This document shows positions 22,901 through 34,079 of a DNA stretch of 64,000 nt, one piece after another. Position numbers and translations under genes: made by a program. This DNA is from Acridotheres tristis. Lineage: Eukaryota > Chordata > Aves > Passeriformes > Sturnidae. Below the pieces are notes generated by a model, which worked only from the letters and a program-made list of their open reading frames with translations, made no database searches and was not told the origin of the DNA. The stretch is taken from positions 5,563,152 to 5,627,151 of the forward strand of contig CM072919.1 of NCBI GenBank assembly GCA_037013685.1, given 5' to 3'. How positions within the stretch are numbered: position 1 is the stretch's first letter; each line of letters starts with the position of its first letter.

Positions 22901-24928
22901 TTGCTTCTTCTATCTCTCAATATCCAATTTCATTGATCAGCAACCTACAGTTTGTAAAGGCAAATATTTTTTTCCATTCATCAATCAGTGGAATCCATCC
23001 CATGGTTTATTTTATGTCTCAGTGCTGGTTTTATCCACCAGCAAACCCACAGCTTGTTTGTAAAGACAAATCCCTCATTCAGGAATGAGGTTCATTTTGA
23101 TGACTGTGCAGCATTTTAGGTGCAATTAGGGTTGAAACCCCTCTGATCCCTATTTACAGAATTAAATGCTCTGCAGGTAAAATCTGTGAGCTTCTTGCTC
23201 TGAATTCTTCCTGTGTCCTCCAGTCCCACCAGCAGAGCTCTGCCTGCTCCCAGAAAAGCTGAATGTTTGGTTTTCCACCATTCCAGCTAGGAGAGATTCA
23301 GGAGGATTTAAATGCTCAAAGGTCTGATTTTTAAAGCTTCACTGATGGTCTGGCAGAGATTTTCAAGGTCTCTTACGTGGCAAGGAAGTGACTGAGGGCA
23401 GAGTTGTCACAGCTGATGATTGCCCCAGACATCGCTGTGCTTGGGTGACAATTCTGGCCACCCACCAATATGAGGGACACCCATTCCCCCACAATGGTGG
23501 GGGACATTCCTGCTTTGTTTTCCAGGCTCTCAGGCTCTCTCTGCTGCTTTTTGAGCTGTTTTTTTTCTCCCTGGAGCAGGATGTGGTGAAGCAGGTGCTC
23601 AGCGCCATCCGCGCCGTGGCCGGCAACGACGACGTCAAAGACGCCATCGTGGATGCCGGGGCCACTGAGCTGATCGTGCTGGCCATCAGCCACCACCTGG
23701 GCAACCCCCAGGTAACCTCCAGGGGCTGGGAATTCCCTCTGGGATGGGGCTGGGGCTCAGCTCGAGCTGCAGGATGGCTGTTTGTAGTGGATAAACCTCC
23801 AACGTGCTCGGCCGTGAAGCGAATATTGGTGTGAATTTCGGGTTTTCCACCTTAAAAATGGTTTTATTTTTCTTATTCCTGAATCAGGGAATAGCAGTGG
23901 GGCAGAATGGGTAGTGGAGACAGTGTTTGACACCTCTGCAAAACAGAATCCTGAAGGTTGAAAGCAGCTCCAAGATCACGATTCCAGCCCTCCCTTTGGT
24001 TTACGTGCCAGATGCTGCAGAGGGAGAAACCAAAACAGCAAAAACCATCTCCCCAACCTCCCCAAAAGGACAGAAGCCCCACTTGTGTGTGCCTGGAAGG
24101 GCCATTTGCAGGCGGTGAGGGTGTGCCCTGTGTGTTGCAGATCTGTGAGCAGGGCTGTGCTGCCCTGTGCGTGCTGGCCCTGCGCAAGCCCGAGAACTGC
24201 AGCGTCATCATGGAGGGTGGTGGGGCCCTGGCAGCCCTGCAGGCCATGAAGGCTCACCCACGAGAGGTGGCTGTCCAGGTATGGCCCTCACAGCTCCTGC
24301 TGCCTTTGCCTCAGGGAATGTTTCTTTGGGATTTTTTTTCCCCCTGTACTCATAGAATTCTGTGCTCGCCTGCAGAAAGCATTGACCTCTCTGCTTCCCC
24401 ACAGAACTCCCTGTGCTTCCCTAGAAAAACCCCTGACCCCTGTCCATCCCTACAAAAATCACTGACCTTGTGCTTCCCTAGGAAAACTCCTGACCCTGTG
24501 TCCCCCTAAAAAACCCCTGAGCTTCCCCACAAAAGCTCTTCTGCTTCCCTACAGAAACCCCAGTGCTTCCCTAGGAAAACCACTCTGCTTCCCTAAAAAA
24601 ACCACTGACCCCTGTGTCCCCCTCCAGCCCCCCGACCCCTGTGTCCCCTGCAGAGCCCCCGTACCCCCCTCCGTTGCCCGGTGTCCCCGATCCCTGAGCC
24701 GTGTGCTGTCCCCAGAAACAGGCGTGCATGCTGATCCGGAACCTGGTGTCGCGCAGCCGGGACCTGTCGCAGCCCATCCTGGCCATGGGGGCCGAGCTGC
24801 TGATCGCCGAGGCTCGCGCCGCCCACCGCGACTGCGACGACGTGGCCAGGGCTGCCCTCAGGGACCTGGGCTGCCAAGTGGAGCTGAGGGAGCTCTGGAC
24901 GGGCCAGAAGGGGAGCCTGGCTCAGTGA
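19925..24928 (+). CDS. ARMC6: Armadillo repeat-containing protein 6, complete, seven coding exons
   Basis: Exons: 19925-20045, 20479-20561, 21224-21794, 22412-22557, 23580-23711, 24141-24278, 24716-24928. All GT-AG junctions keep frame and give 467 aa plus TGA, close to the human isoform of about 476 aa (from memory). The start [15 protein letters not shown] matches the conserved N terminus, and its ATG context (GGAAAATGG) is good. The body is armadillo-type helical repeats with conserved blocks [66 protein letters not shown] and the end [17 protein letters not shown]. Between DCMEHP (exon 4) and DVVKQVLS (exon 5) the bird protein lacks about ten residues of the human sequence. Armadillo folds bind proteins; the cellular role of ARMC6 is poorly defined. 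Divergent from SUGP2 and probably co-regulated from the shared CpG promoter. Confidence 0.96.
20770..21010. mobile_element. CR1 LINE 3' fragments in ARMC6 intron 2, two abutting pieces
   Basis: 20770-20940 reads like a plus-strand CR1 3' end (GGCCTCAAGGTGTGCCAGGA, then CATCCCTGGAGGTGTCCAGG). 20945-21010 reads like the reverse strand of another CR1 end (GGCTGCTCCAGGCCCTGTCC). The two orientations indicate two insertions or an inverted rearrangement. There is no coding potential. The assignment is from memory of the CR1 consensus. Confidence 0.75.
21835..22065. repeat. Degenerate tandem repeat in ARMC6 intron 3
   Basis: Copies of TTCTCTCATTGTCTGATTTC and GGAATCACTTGGGATTCCTT recur at variable spacing just after exon 3. 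No gene signal. Confidence 0.7.
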
Positions 24929-26270
24929 ATGCTCCTCTCGCCAAGCAGGGAAGATCCAAGGCCCCTCTGGAATGGCGTGGGAGAAGCCGCGGGCGGGGAT
25001 TGTTGCCCAGCTGGGAATGCCCGAAGCAAACGTGGCTTGGGGAGAGGCTGCAGGGAACCTTTTCTTTTTTGCCTCGGGAGCTACAGCTGAAATGGCTTTT
25101 CTGCGTTCACAGGCTGCAAAATCAGCTCAGTGTAGTGATCATTGCCTGGGTCACCTCATGGCTGAGGATGATCTGCTCCCCCCCTGGCGTGCAGGACGGG
25201 GCTGTTGGCCCTGCTCTGGTCCCCGTGGTGACAGCAGCAGTGGCTCTCTCCTGCCCAGAGTCTGGCTGCTGCTTCGTCCCCTGCTCAGGGGCTGGATGAG
25301 GAGGAATCCCCCAGCGTTTGTGAACGTGCTCTCCTCTCTGTTCCATTCCCCCGTTCTTTTACTGCTGACCCTACTCTTGTGTCGCTGCTTTGTTCGGGAA
25401 TTTTCTGCCAGCGTAAGGTTTTAAACAAAAAAAAGCCAAGTAAGGATTTGGGATAATATCCAAAGGAACTGTTGGAATCCAGGAGGAAAGTTCACATTCT
25501 CCCTCAGAGCGAGGGGCAGGGCAGGGGCTGGCCGTGGGGGTGGCAATTCCAAAGTGGGGCCGAGCTGGTGCAGGAAGCGCTGGGAATGCCAGCCTTGGCC
25601 ACCTCTTAGCCCTCCCCTGGATCCAGGAATGCTTTCCTTGTAGCGAGGAGGCCGAGCCCCTGAGGGACTTGGGGCAAAGCTGTGGATCTGTGGGCAAAGG
25701 CAGGCCCAGAGAGGCCCTGAAGTCTGAGCTGAAGGCTTTTGTGGCAGCCCTGCTCTGGTGCTGAGCCTTCCTCCCGCGCCGCTGCCGCCGCTGTTTTTGT
25801 GAGTGGATGTTTTGAATGTGATATTCTCTGTAGAAATGGTGACCTTATAAAAACATGACAAACCTTCCAGGGCCGCTTGGCTCTTTGTGGAGCTTTTTTT
25901 TTCTTTTTTTTTTTTTTTTTTTTTTTTTTTTGTGGTGGCAGGAAAGGCAAGGTGGTGGGAAATGCAGAGTTAGTGAGTAAAAGCTCCCCGAGCCCTGCTG
26001 CTGTGTGCCAGCAGATTGCAAAGGTCAGTGCGATCTTCAGAGCCCCGTGCAGGAGGCGAGGCTGCCTGGCTGCTCTGTGCCTGCCGGGGGAAGAGCTGGA
26101 GGCGGTTTTGGGTGAAAGGATCCGCACAGAGTGGACAGGAGCCGGTGGAAAGGAGCAGAATGAGCTTTTGGGGAGAAGCAGATTGCTGAGGGCAGCGTGT
26201 TCCCAAGGTCGGCCTTTCTGCTGGCTTTGGGATGGGGTGGAGTAAACGGGATTTAATTTCCGTCCCCTTT
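24929..26270. other. ARMC6 3' UTR and short intergenic DNA
   Basis: Mostly unique, moderately GC-rich sequence directly after the ARMC6 stop, so probably 3' UTR at first. I found no canonical AATAAA, so the transcript end is undetermined. A T-rich run at about 25900-25931 is the only simple repeat. No further gene is supported before the SLC25A42 promoter. Confidence 0.5.
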
Positions 26271-26286
26271 AAGCAAGAGTGGCTGT

Positions 26287-26575
26287 TCGGGCTCCCCGGT
26301 GGGAATGGTTCGGGATTCCCGGTGGGAATGGTTCGGGCTCCCCGGTGGGAATGGTTCGGGATTCCCGGTGGGAATGGTTCGGGCTCCCCGGTGGGAATAG
26401 TTCGGGATTCCCGGTGGGAATGGTTCGGGATTCCCGGTGGGAATGGTTCGGGATTCCCGGTGGGAATGGTTCGGGCTCCCCGGTGGGAATAGTTCGGGAT
26501 TCCCGGTGGGAATAGTTCGGGCTCCCCGGTGGGAATAGTTCGGGATTCCCGGTGGGAATGGTTCGGGATTCCCGG
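26287..26575. repeat. 23-bp minisatellite upstream of the SLC25A42 promoter, about 12 copies
   Basis: Units read GGGAATGGTTCGGGATTCCC or GGGAATGGTTCGGGCTCCCC followed by GGT. The word CGGGATTCCCGG recurs and resembles an NF-kappaB half-site palindrome. The array ends directly at the CpG island. Confidence 0.9.
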
Positions 26576-26900
26576 TCCGGCTCTTTGCGCTCCCCCCGGG
26601 CCCGCTCGCGCTCCCCGCGCCGCCCCCGGCGCCCCGCCCCTCAGCTCTTACCACGCCCTCTCCCTCACTCTATTGGTCGGCTCCCCTGTCAATCATCAAC
26701 ATGCAACCAGTCCCAGCGACCGGTCCTTCCCCCGCCGCGCTGATTGGCCCCGCCCAGAGGCGGGCCCCGCCTCCCGCGGCGCAGCGGGGGCGGCCTGGCG
26801 GCGGCGGACGCGGCCGGGGCGGACGCGCAGCGGAGCCGGTGAGTGCGGGAGCGGCCCGCAGCGGGAGCGGCCCCGCTGCGCCCTCAGCGCCGCGGGCTGG
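26576..26900 (+). promoter_or_regulatory. SLC25A42: CpG-island promoter and probable non-coding exon 1 of SLC25A42
   Basis: GC- and CpG-rich DNA with two inverted CCAAT boxes (ATTGG at 26672-26676 and 26743-26747), followed by a consensus donor (GAGCCG|GTGAGTGCGG, GT at 26839-26840). This fits a TATA-less promoter with a short untranslated exon ending at 26838. It would splice over about 7 kb to the coding exon at 34042. The link between the two is inference from position and strand. Confidence 0.65.
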
Positions 26901-27729
26901 CTGCCGAGCCCCGCCGGCCGCGCGCGCTGTGGCGGCGTGAGGCACCGGTGCCATTGCCGCGGCCTCCCGTGGGCTCAGCCGCTGCCGGCCGGGCCCACCG
27001 GGCTGTGGCGGGGCCGCCGCGGGAGTGCGGGGGAGCGGCGGGAGCCGGGCCCGGGCTGAGCTGCGGGGGAGCGGCGCCGGCCTTGGCGGAGCCGGGGCCG
27101 GGCTGCGGCCCCGAGCGGGGCAGGCCCGGGCTGGGACGGGGCTGCGCTCGCTCCTGCATCGCCGCCTTCCCTGCTGCTTTTCCCCCTGGCTCCTTTGCGC
27201 TGCTCCTTCTTCCCCTGCTCCTGTGTCCTGCCTGCTCTCCCTGTTTCCTTGCTCTCTTCCCGGCCTCTTTGCCCTGCCTTTGCAGCCTCTGCTTCCCTGT
27301 TTCCCACACTTTCCAGGAATTCTGCCCTGCCCTGCTGCCCTCTCCGTGCCCTGCCACCTTCCCAGCCTGTCCCAGTGTCCCTTTTCCTCCATTCCCAGCC
27401 TGTCCCAGTGTCCCTTTCCCCGCCCTGCCATCCCCGCTGTCTGTGCTCCTGTTCCCCATCCAAGCTGGGCTCACCCAAACATCATTTCCAGGTGCGAAGT
27501 TCGATTTTTTCATCGCGTTTATTTCCATCTCTGCCAAGCTGAGGAGGGGGCCCAGCGCTGTTTCTGTGCCCGGGGCAGCTCCAGGGGCACAGGAGGTGTT
27601 GAACACAAATCTCTGCTGCCTCTCCCAGCTCAGCACAGGCAGCAGGAAACTCCCAGGGCAGAATTCCCTGCTTTGCCTTCCAAGCCAGATGGAAAACCCT
27701 GCGAATGCTGAGCAGGACTGTCAAGGATG

Positions 27730-27900
27730 CGTTTTTGTGTGTGATGGGTTTTTTCCCCTTTTTTTGGTGTGTTTTGATGGATTTTTTTCCCGTTTTTTTG
27801 GTGTGTATTGGTGATTTTTTTCTCCCATTTTTGTGTGTATTGATGGATTTTTTTTCTCCCATTTTTTGTCTGTATTGATGGACTTTTCCCCCCTTTTTTC
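27730..27900. repeat. T-rich tandem repeat in SLC25A42 intron 1
   Basis: Copies of TTTTGGTGTGTATTGATGGA with T/C runs. The rest of the 26.9-34.0 kb intron holds short T/A-rich arrays (for example 28735-28835, unit GGGAAATCCTTGGAAAAAAG) and unique sequence, with no coding exon I can support. Confidence 0.75.
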
Positions 27901-30900
27901 CTTTCTGTTATTGGATATTTTTCCCTCTGGCTGGCGATTTGGAAGCTGCTGTCACTTTGGCTTCTCCTGCATCACTTCCAGCGTTTCTGGAGGTTTGGCT
28001 GCTCCCCCCGTGTTTATTTTCTGTGGTTTAGGTGAATTTTTGGAGTTTTTTGAAAACACCCTGGCTTTTTAATCCACTCCAGCTGGGAGCAGAGAAGAAA
28101 AAACAAACAACTAAAAACCACCTGAGGGAAGAGAAGAAAAGTTGCAATAAAAGTTGGTTTAATCAACACCAACAACCTGTGGGTGAAAAGATTTAAAAAA
28201 CAACCTGGGCTGGATTCCAGCGTCCTCACAGAGCTGGGAATTTGAATTTTAAAAGTTTATTTTTGCGAGTCCAGGCGATGTTTCAGAAGCAGAAATGAGG
28301 AGGAAAGGGGGGCGCTGGGGCCGTTCTGGGCTCTGCATTTCAGCTGAAATCCTCGGGGCCCTTCGGCAGCTCCAGGAATTTCTCTTTGCTTCGCCTGCCC
28401 TGCACAGCTCCAGGCGGTTTTTATTTTATTTTTTACATTTTTTTTGGTGTGTCCAACTCGGTTTTAGGAGGTTGCATAAACCTCAAAAACTTGTGATGGG
28501 CTTGGGACAGGTCAGACAGGTTTGCTGCCAGAAAAAAAAAAACAAAAAAAAAACCAAAACCACCCTCAGGAACCAGGAATAATTTATAATTTGGGTTTTG
28601 TGAGTCACTTTGCTGCTAATTGGAGGATTTTTTATTCAGATTCATTCAGGTTTGTCCTTTTTTTGTGTGTGTGAAAATAACACAAAATCTTCGGGGCTGC
28701 CTGGGTTTTCCAGGTCATCCAGGAGGATTCCTGGTAAAGGAAATCCTCGGGAAAAAAGGGGTTTTCTGTTGGGAAATCCTTGGAAAAAAGGGGTTTTCTG
28801 TTGGGAAATCCTTGGAAAAAAGGGGTTTTCTGTTGGGCCTTGAGGGGGAGGAGAGCTGAGGTGCAAACTGCTCCTCAAGGTCGCCAAATAAACGAGGCTT
28901 GGGGGAATTCTTTGCTTTAGTTGGACTTTAAATCTTTAAATCCCCTTTTTTGTTGTTGTTTCTGCACAGTCAGGGATGGAACTCTGTGTGCTGTGAGGCC
29001 TGAGTTTTTCCCGAGGGAAAATTTACTGAAATTTTATTTAAAAAAACCCAAAATTTTATTTATTTCTTTGAGAAATGCTCCAGTGGAAGTGAAATGTGCC
29101 GCGTCCCGGCCGGGGAAGGTTCATTAAATCCTCCCCCAATTAAAGGCGGGGGGGCCGGGCTGAAAGTTCCATTTCCTTGGCACACTTGTGGCTTCACCAT
29201 GGCAGCTTTGAACTCGGATTTCCTTTTTTTTTTTTTGGCTTTTATTTTGTTTTTCAGAGTCGTTTTGTGCTGAAATGTTCGCTGGTTCTGTGCCCTCAGA
29301 GCTGCTTGTGCCTCAAATAATCCGAATTTTAAATCCTCCCCGTGCTGGGGTTTGGCCCTTTGGGAACCTCAGTGCACCATGGAAAAAAAAGGATCTTTTA
29401 ATTTCAGGATATTTTAAATTTAGGCATATTTTACTTTCAGGATATTTTTACTTTCAGGATATTTTAAATTTCTTAAATTTAAGAATATTTAAATGTAATA
29501 AATACTTTATTTTTAAATTTAATAATATTTTAGCACCGTTTCTTTAGGATATTTCCTCTGAGGGGAAAAAAAAAAAAGCCCAAATAAGTTTTTGGAGCTC
29601 AGGGAGGGGTTGAGGGCTTTTTTTTTTTTTTTTTTTTTCTTGGAAAAAGAAAAACTTTTTGTTGCTCCCTGCCCGAGATAAAGCTGCTGACAGATAAGAG
29701 CTGCTCTGCAGTGTGGGGCTGCAGATCCTTGCCAGAATTCCCTCTGCTCCCTCCCAGTTCCCTGGGAATAATCTGAATTATGGGAATAATTAATTGGAAT
29801 TATTGCTCTGTTTTCCTTTGCCAGAATTCCCTCTGCTCCTTCCCAGTTCTGTGGGAATAATGGGAATAATCTGAATAATGGGAATATTTGTTGTGTTTGC
29901 CAAGATTCTCTCTGCTCCCTCCCAATTCCATGGGAATAATCAGAATTATGGGAATAATTGGAATTATTGCTCTGTTTTCCCTTGCCAGAATTCCCTCTGC
30001 TCCCTCCCAGCTCCCTGGGAATAATGGGAATAATCAGAAAAATTGAATTAATCCTGGGATTAAGGAATGGCTGCCCCGGGCAGATTTCAACTCCAATAAA
30101 TTTAAACTAAAAAAAAAAATTAAATTTCAAAACTTTAAAGTTTATAAATATTAAACTCTTCCAGCTGTTGTAATTCAATGGTTTTTGTATCCTTTTTTTA
30201 ATTTTTTTTTTGATGATTCCTTCCAATCCTTCTTGGAGGGAAGGAGAGCCCTGGGCTGCTCCCAGCTGATGCTCCAGGGCTGCATTTGTGCTGCAGGCTT
30301 AATTTTTAATATTTTCATCATTTTTAAAATTATTTTTTAACATTTTCATCATTTTTAAAATTATTTTTAACATTTTCATCAGGCTCCTCAAGGGGAGAGT
30401 TCATCCCACCCTGAGCATTCCAACTTTTTTTTTTTTTTTCCCTGATTTTTCCCTGATTTTTTAGGGGTTGTTTTTGCTCCAGGGCGCATCTCACCCAATA
30501 AATACTGGAAAAAAAAAAAAAAATTTGCTGGGACAGCTCCAGCAGGGAAAGGTGTGAAAATTCCTGCAGGGTTTTATTCTTTCTTAATTTCATTGTGTGC
30601 TTTCATTCGTGGTGTTCACAACATAATTAAAGTTTTAAAAATGGAGTTGTGAAAGGGATTTAAACTAAATTAAATTGGAGTCATGGCTTCATCCACACCT
30701 TGTTGCAATTCCCAATAATTCCCAATTTTTGAGTTAAAAATTCCTTTTAAGTTTCCCTCTCTGTCTTTTCTCTCCTCAGATTAAATTCCTCCTTTAAATT
30801 TATTTTTTGAGTTTTATGGGCATCAAGGCCCAGCTTTGCCAAATTCTTGTGCTACTCCAAACTCTTTTTTTTTTTCTTTTTTTTTTCCTTTTTTTCTTTT

Positions 30901-31647
30901 TTTTTTTCCATCGTTCCTGCTGGATTTTCCAGGGGAAAAAGCAAATACTTCTCAGCAAACAGGGGCTGTTTGCTTTGTCCTTCCTGGGGACAGAAAAATG
31001 AGAATTGTGTCAGAGCTTTGGCACAGGTGTGAATTCACATTTTTTAGGAATCTCTGAGATTTTTTTTCAGGTGGGAAAAGCCCCTTTAGGATCAAATGCT
31101 TCAAATTCTTCCCTTTTTCCTCATATTTCAGATTTCTTCTTCCTGCCCTGGGGAGATGCAGAAAATGGGAATTCCAGGCAGGTGGTGGAGCCAAACTTCT
31201 CCATAAAATTAAATTTGGATGATCCCCAAAGCTTCAGCACCGTGTGAAATTCTTTACATTTCCCTTCATTTTTAATTATTTTATTATTTTAATTATTAAT
31301 AGTTTGTGTTCATTTTCTGGTGCAGATGCTGCTCCCTGGAGCTCATTAATTTCTGCTGAGCAATTAATGATTTCCAGGTAATTTCAGCCATCCCAAAGGG
31401 GGGATTTCCCTTTTTCCCCAATTTTGGAATCATCTTTAATCCATGGCCGAGTTCCACTCTGGATCTGAGTGTGAATAAATGCTTTGTGCTTTCAATAAAT
31501 GAATTTTGATGTAAGAGCACAGAGCCTTCAGCTTTTCACTCCCCAAAATCTCAATTTTTTCAGCGATTTTTTTTTCCCCTTTATCCCTCAGGGAATGCAG
31601 CCCTGAGCACTTCAGGATCCAGATGTGTCACAGGGACTTGTGTAACT

Positions 31648-31750
31648 CCTACAAAAATATATAAAAATATATAAAAATATATAAAAATATATAAAAATAT
31701 ATAAAAATATATAAAAATATATAAAAATATATAAAAATATATAAAAATAA
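31648..31750. repeat. 10-bp AT-only tandem repeat (ATATATAAAA), about ten copies
   Basis: Nearly perfect copies in SLC25A42 intron 1. The apparent Tyr/Ile/Phe-rich frame on the minus strand is an artefact of the repeat. Confidence 0.95.
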
Positions 31751-32819
31751 CCCAGCACTGGGTGCGGAAAAAAACCAAAACACATTTAATCCCCAGTTTG
31801 AGGTTTTTGTGTTTTTTTTTTTTTCTATTTTTTTCTGGCTTTGTAAACAGAGGGAATGAGTGTGTGGGGCAAGATCCAAAATAGAGGATTTAACAGAAAT
31901 ATCCAGCTGCTCCACGTGGCTCCTGCTGGGTTATTTAATAAGTGACTCATGGTGGTGGAGATGCAAAATAATCTGGTTTTTAATAGCCAGGCACAGCAAA
32001 CTGTCACCAAAACTTTCAATTCAGACTCAATTTTAAGATAATTTCTGTTTTCTGTGGCTCCAACGTGAATTATTTGTCAAAATAACTCCCTGGCATCAGA
32101 ATCCAGCCCGATTCCAAAACAAAATCCAGCTCTGAGGCCAGGAAAAGGGAACAAAAATAAGAAATAAATGCTATTTTTGCATTTGAGAGCAGATTCGATG
32201 TGTGGAATTCAGTGTACAAACAGGTGTTTGTAGGCTCGGGGCAGTGGGCACTAAAAATAAAAAAGGGATGTGTCTGAACAGGATAAAAGGGAATATTGTG
32301 GAGTGAATCCTTAGGCAAAAATAACTCCAGCCTTAACAACATCCCTTGAATTTGGCAAATTTCCTTCCAGGCCTCTCTTCCTCAATCATTATCTGTAAAA
32401 AGAAAATTGCATTTTGCATTCCTGAGCCCTTTAGCTGGATTTCTATTTTGGTGGGGTTATTTCTGGCAGTGATAAATCTGATATTGTGACCTACATTCCT
32501 TTATTCCAGGCAGGGAGAATTTCTCCACCTGTGATTTCCTTCACGTTTTGGCTGAAAAGGGAAAAAAAAAATTTAATTTTACAATGAGGTTTTCCCAGGC
32601 CTGTGAGATAAGGAGGAATGAGAAGGGAAGGAAAGGACTGCAGGTCATCATAATTAGAAATAATTAATTGTTTTAATAATTATGGATCTGCTCTTGATGC
32701 TTGGAGGAGTTTTTGTTTGCTTGGGAGGGAACTTTGTTCAGGTTGTGTCAGGTGTTATATCCCAAGAAAACCTGGAGTTTTCCCTCCTTGAGTTCCTCAA
32801 ACGCCCTCAGGAACTGGAT

Positions 32820-33068
32820 TGGTGTTTTCCCAAAATTTTGGATTTGTGGGTTTGTGTTTCCCCAGAGTTTATGCATTTGTGGGTTTGTGTTTTCCCAAAG
32901 TTTTTGGATTTGTGGGTTTGTGTTTTCCCAAAGTTTTGGGATTTGTGTTTTCCCAAAGTTTTGGGATTTGTGTTTTCCCAAAGTTTTGGGATTTGTGTTT
33001 TCCCAAAGTTTTGGGATTTGTGTTTTCCCAAAGTTTTGGATTTGTGTTTTCCCAAAGTTTTGGAGAAG
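32820..33068. repeat. About 25-bp minisatellite in SLC25A42 intron 1
   Basis: About nine copies of GGGATTTGTGTTTTCCCAAA followed by GTTTT, more diverged at the left end. Open frames exist on both strands because the unit lacks stops. Confidence 0.9.
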
Positions 33069-34079
33069 CTTTGGGGGTGAGAACTGGAGAATTGTGGCCT
33101 TGAGGGCCCGAGGGCAAGAAGAGATGGAGGGAGACAAATTCCAAATTTCCAAGGGCCTGGAGTGGCAGGAAAAGGGCGAATGGGGGTGGGATTTTGGGGC
33201 GGGATTTTGGCCCTTCCCGACTGGGGCTGTTGGAGCAGCTTTGTGGCTCAGCAAAGTGATTTTTGTCCTTGCCCGTGTGTGAGCACCTCCCTGGGCCACC
33301 TCAGGGCTTCAGTCCCAGGCTGAAAAAGCTGCAGCGTTAAAGGCAGAAATGCCAGAAAAGTCAGAGCTAAAAAAAAAAAAGTGCATTATTTCCATTTAAA
33401 TAGAATTATTTCTGCAGCCAAGGTCAGGCCGACCTTTCCTCTCTTGGAGGGTGGGTTTGGGATATTTCAGAGCAGGAAAATCCTGTGCAAGCCACCCTGG
33501 GAGGAAAGGGAATCCTGAAAGGCACCAGCTGAAATGCCAGAATGGCCCCTGGGGCACGTGTGAGGCACTGGATCCCTCTGTTCCCAAAAATATCCTCCCC
33601 CTGCCCAGGGCTGGCCTTGGGGACTCATTCCTGGCACTGTTTTCTCCCCCTTTTCCAAAGGGTTTTAAATTTCCACCTTCCCTCTCCAGTCTCTCCTTGC
33701 TCGTCCCAAAGAGCCACCAAATCCCCCAGTGGGAGCAGGCAGGATCTGCTCCTTTTCCCTGGAATTGTGGATATCCTGGTGTTAATTCGTGTTAATATTC
33801 TGTGTGGGGAGGGAGGAGTGGATGTGGACGGCACAGTTTTTATCTGGCACCAAAGCAGCGCCCCTAAAAATCCGTTTACACCTGAAAGGAAGGAAATGGC
33901 ACCAGGATCCTGGGAAATCCCTTTTTCTGGGAGTTGGGTGAGGGTTTTCCTGCTACAAATGGCCCTGGCTCCCCCTCCCTGTGCTCTGTCACCAGGACAT
34001 TTCCCCTTTGACACTTTCCTGTGTTTTTTGGGCTCCTTTAGGAGCTGTAGCTCTCCTGCCCCCGTGGAGTGTGCCTGGT

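Noticed and set aside
26529..27814. Overlapping GC-rich open frames near the SLC25A42 promoter
   Set aside because: A CpG island has few stop codons by composition; the frames disagree, and the donor at 26839 better fits a short non-coding exon.
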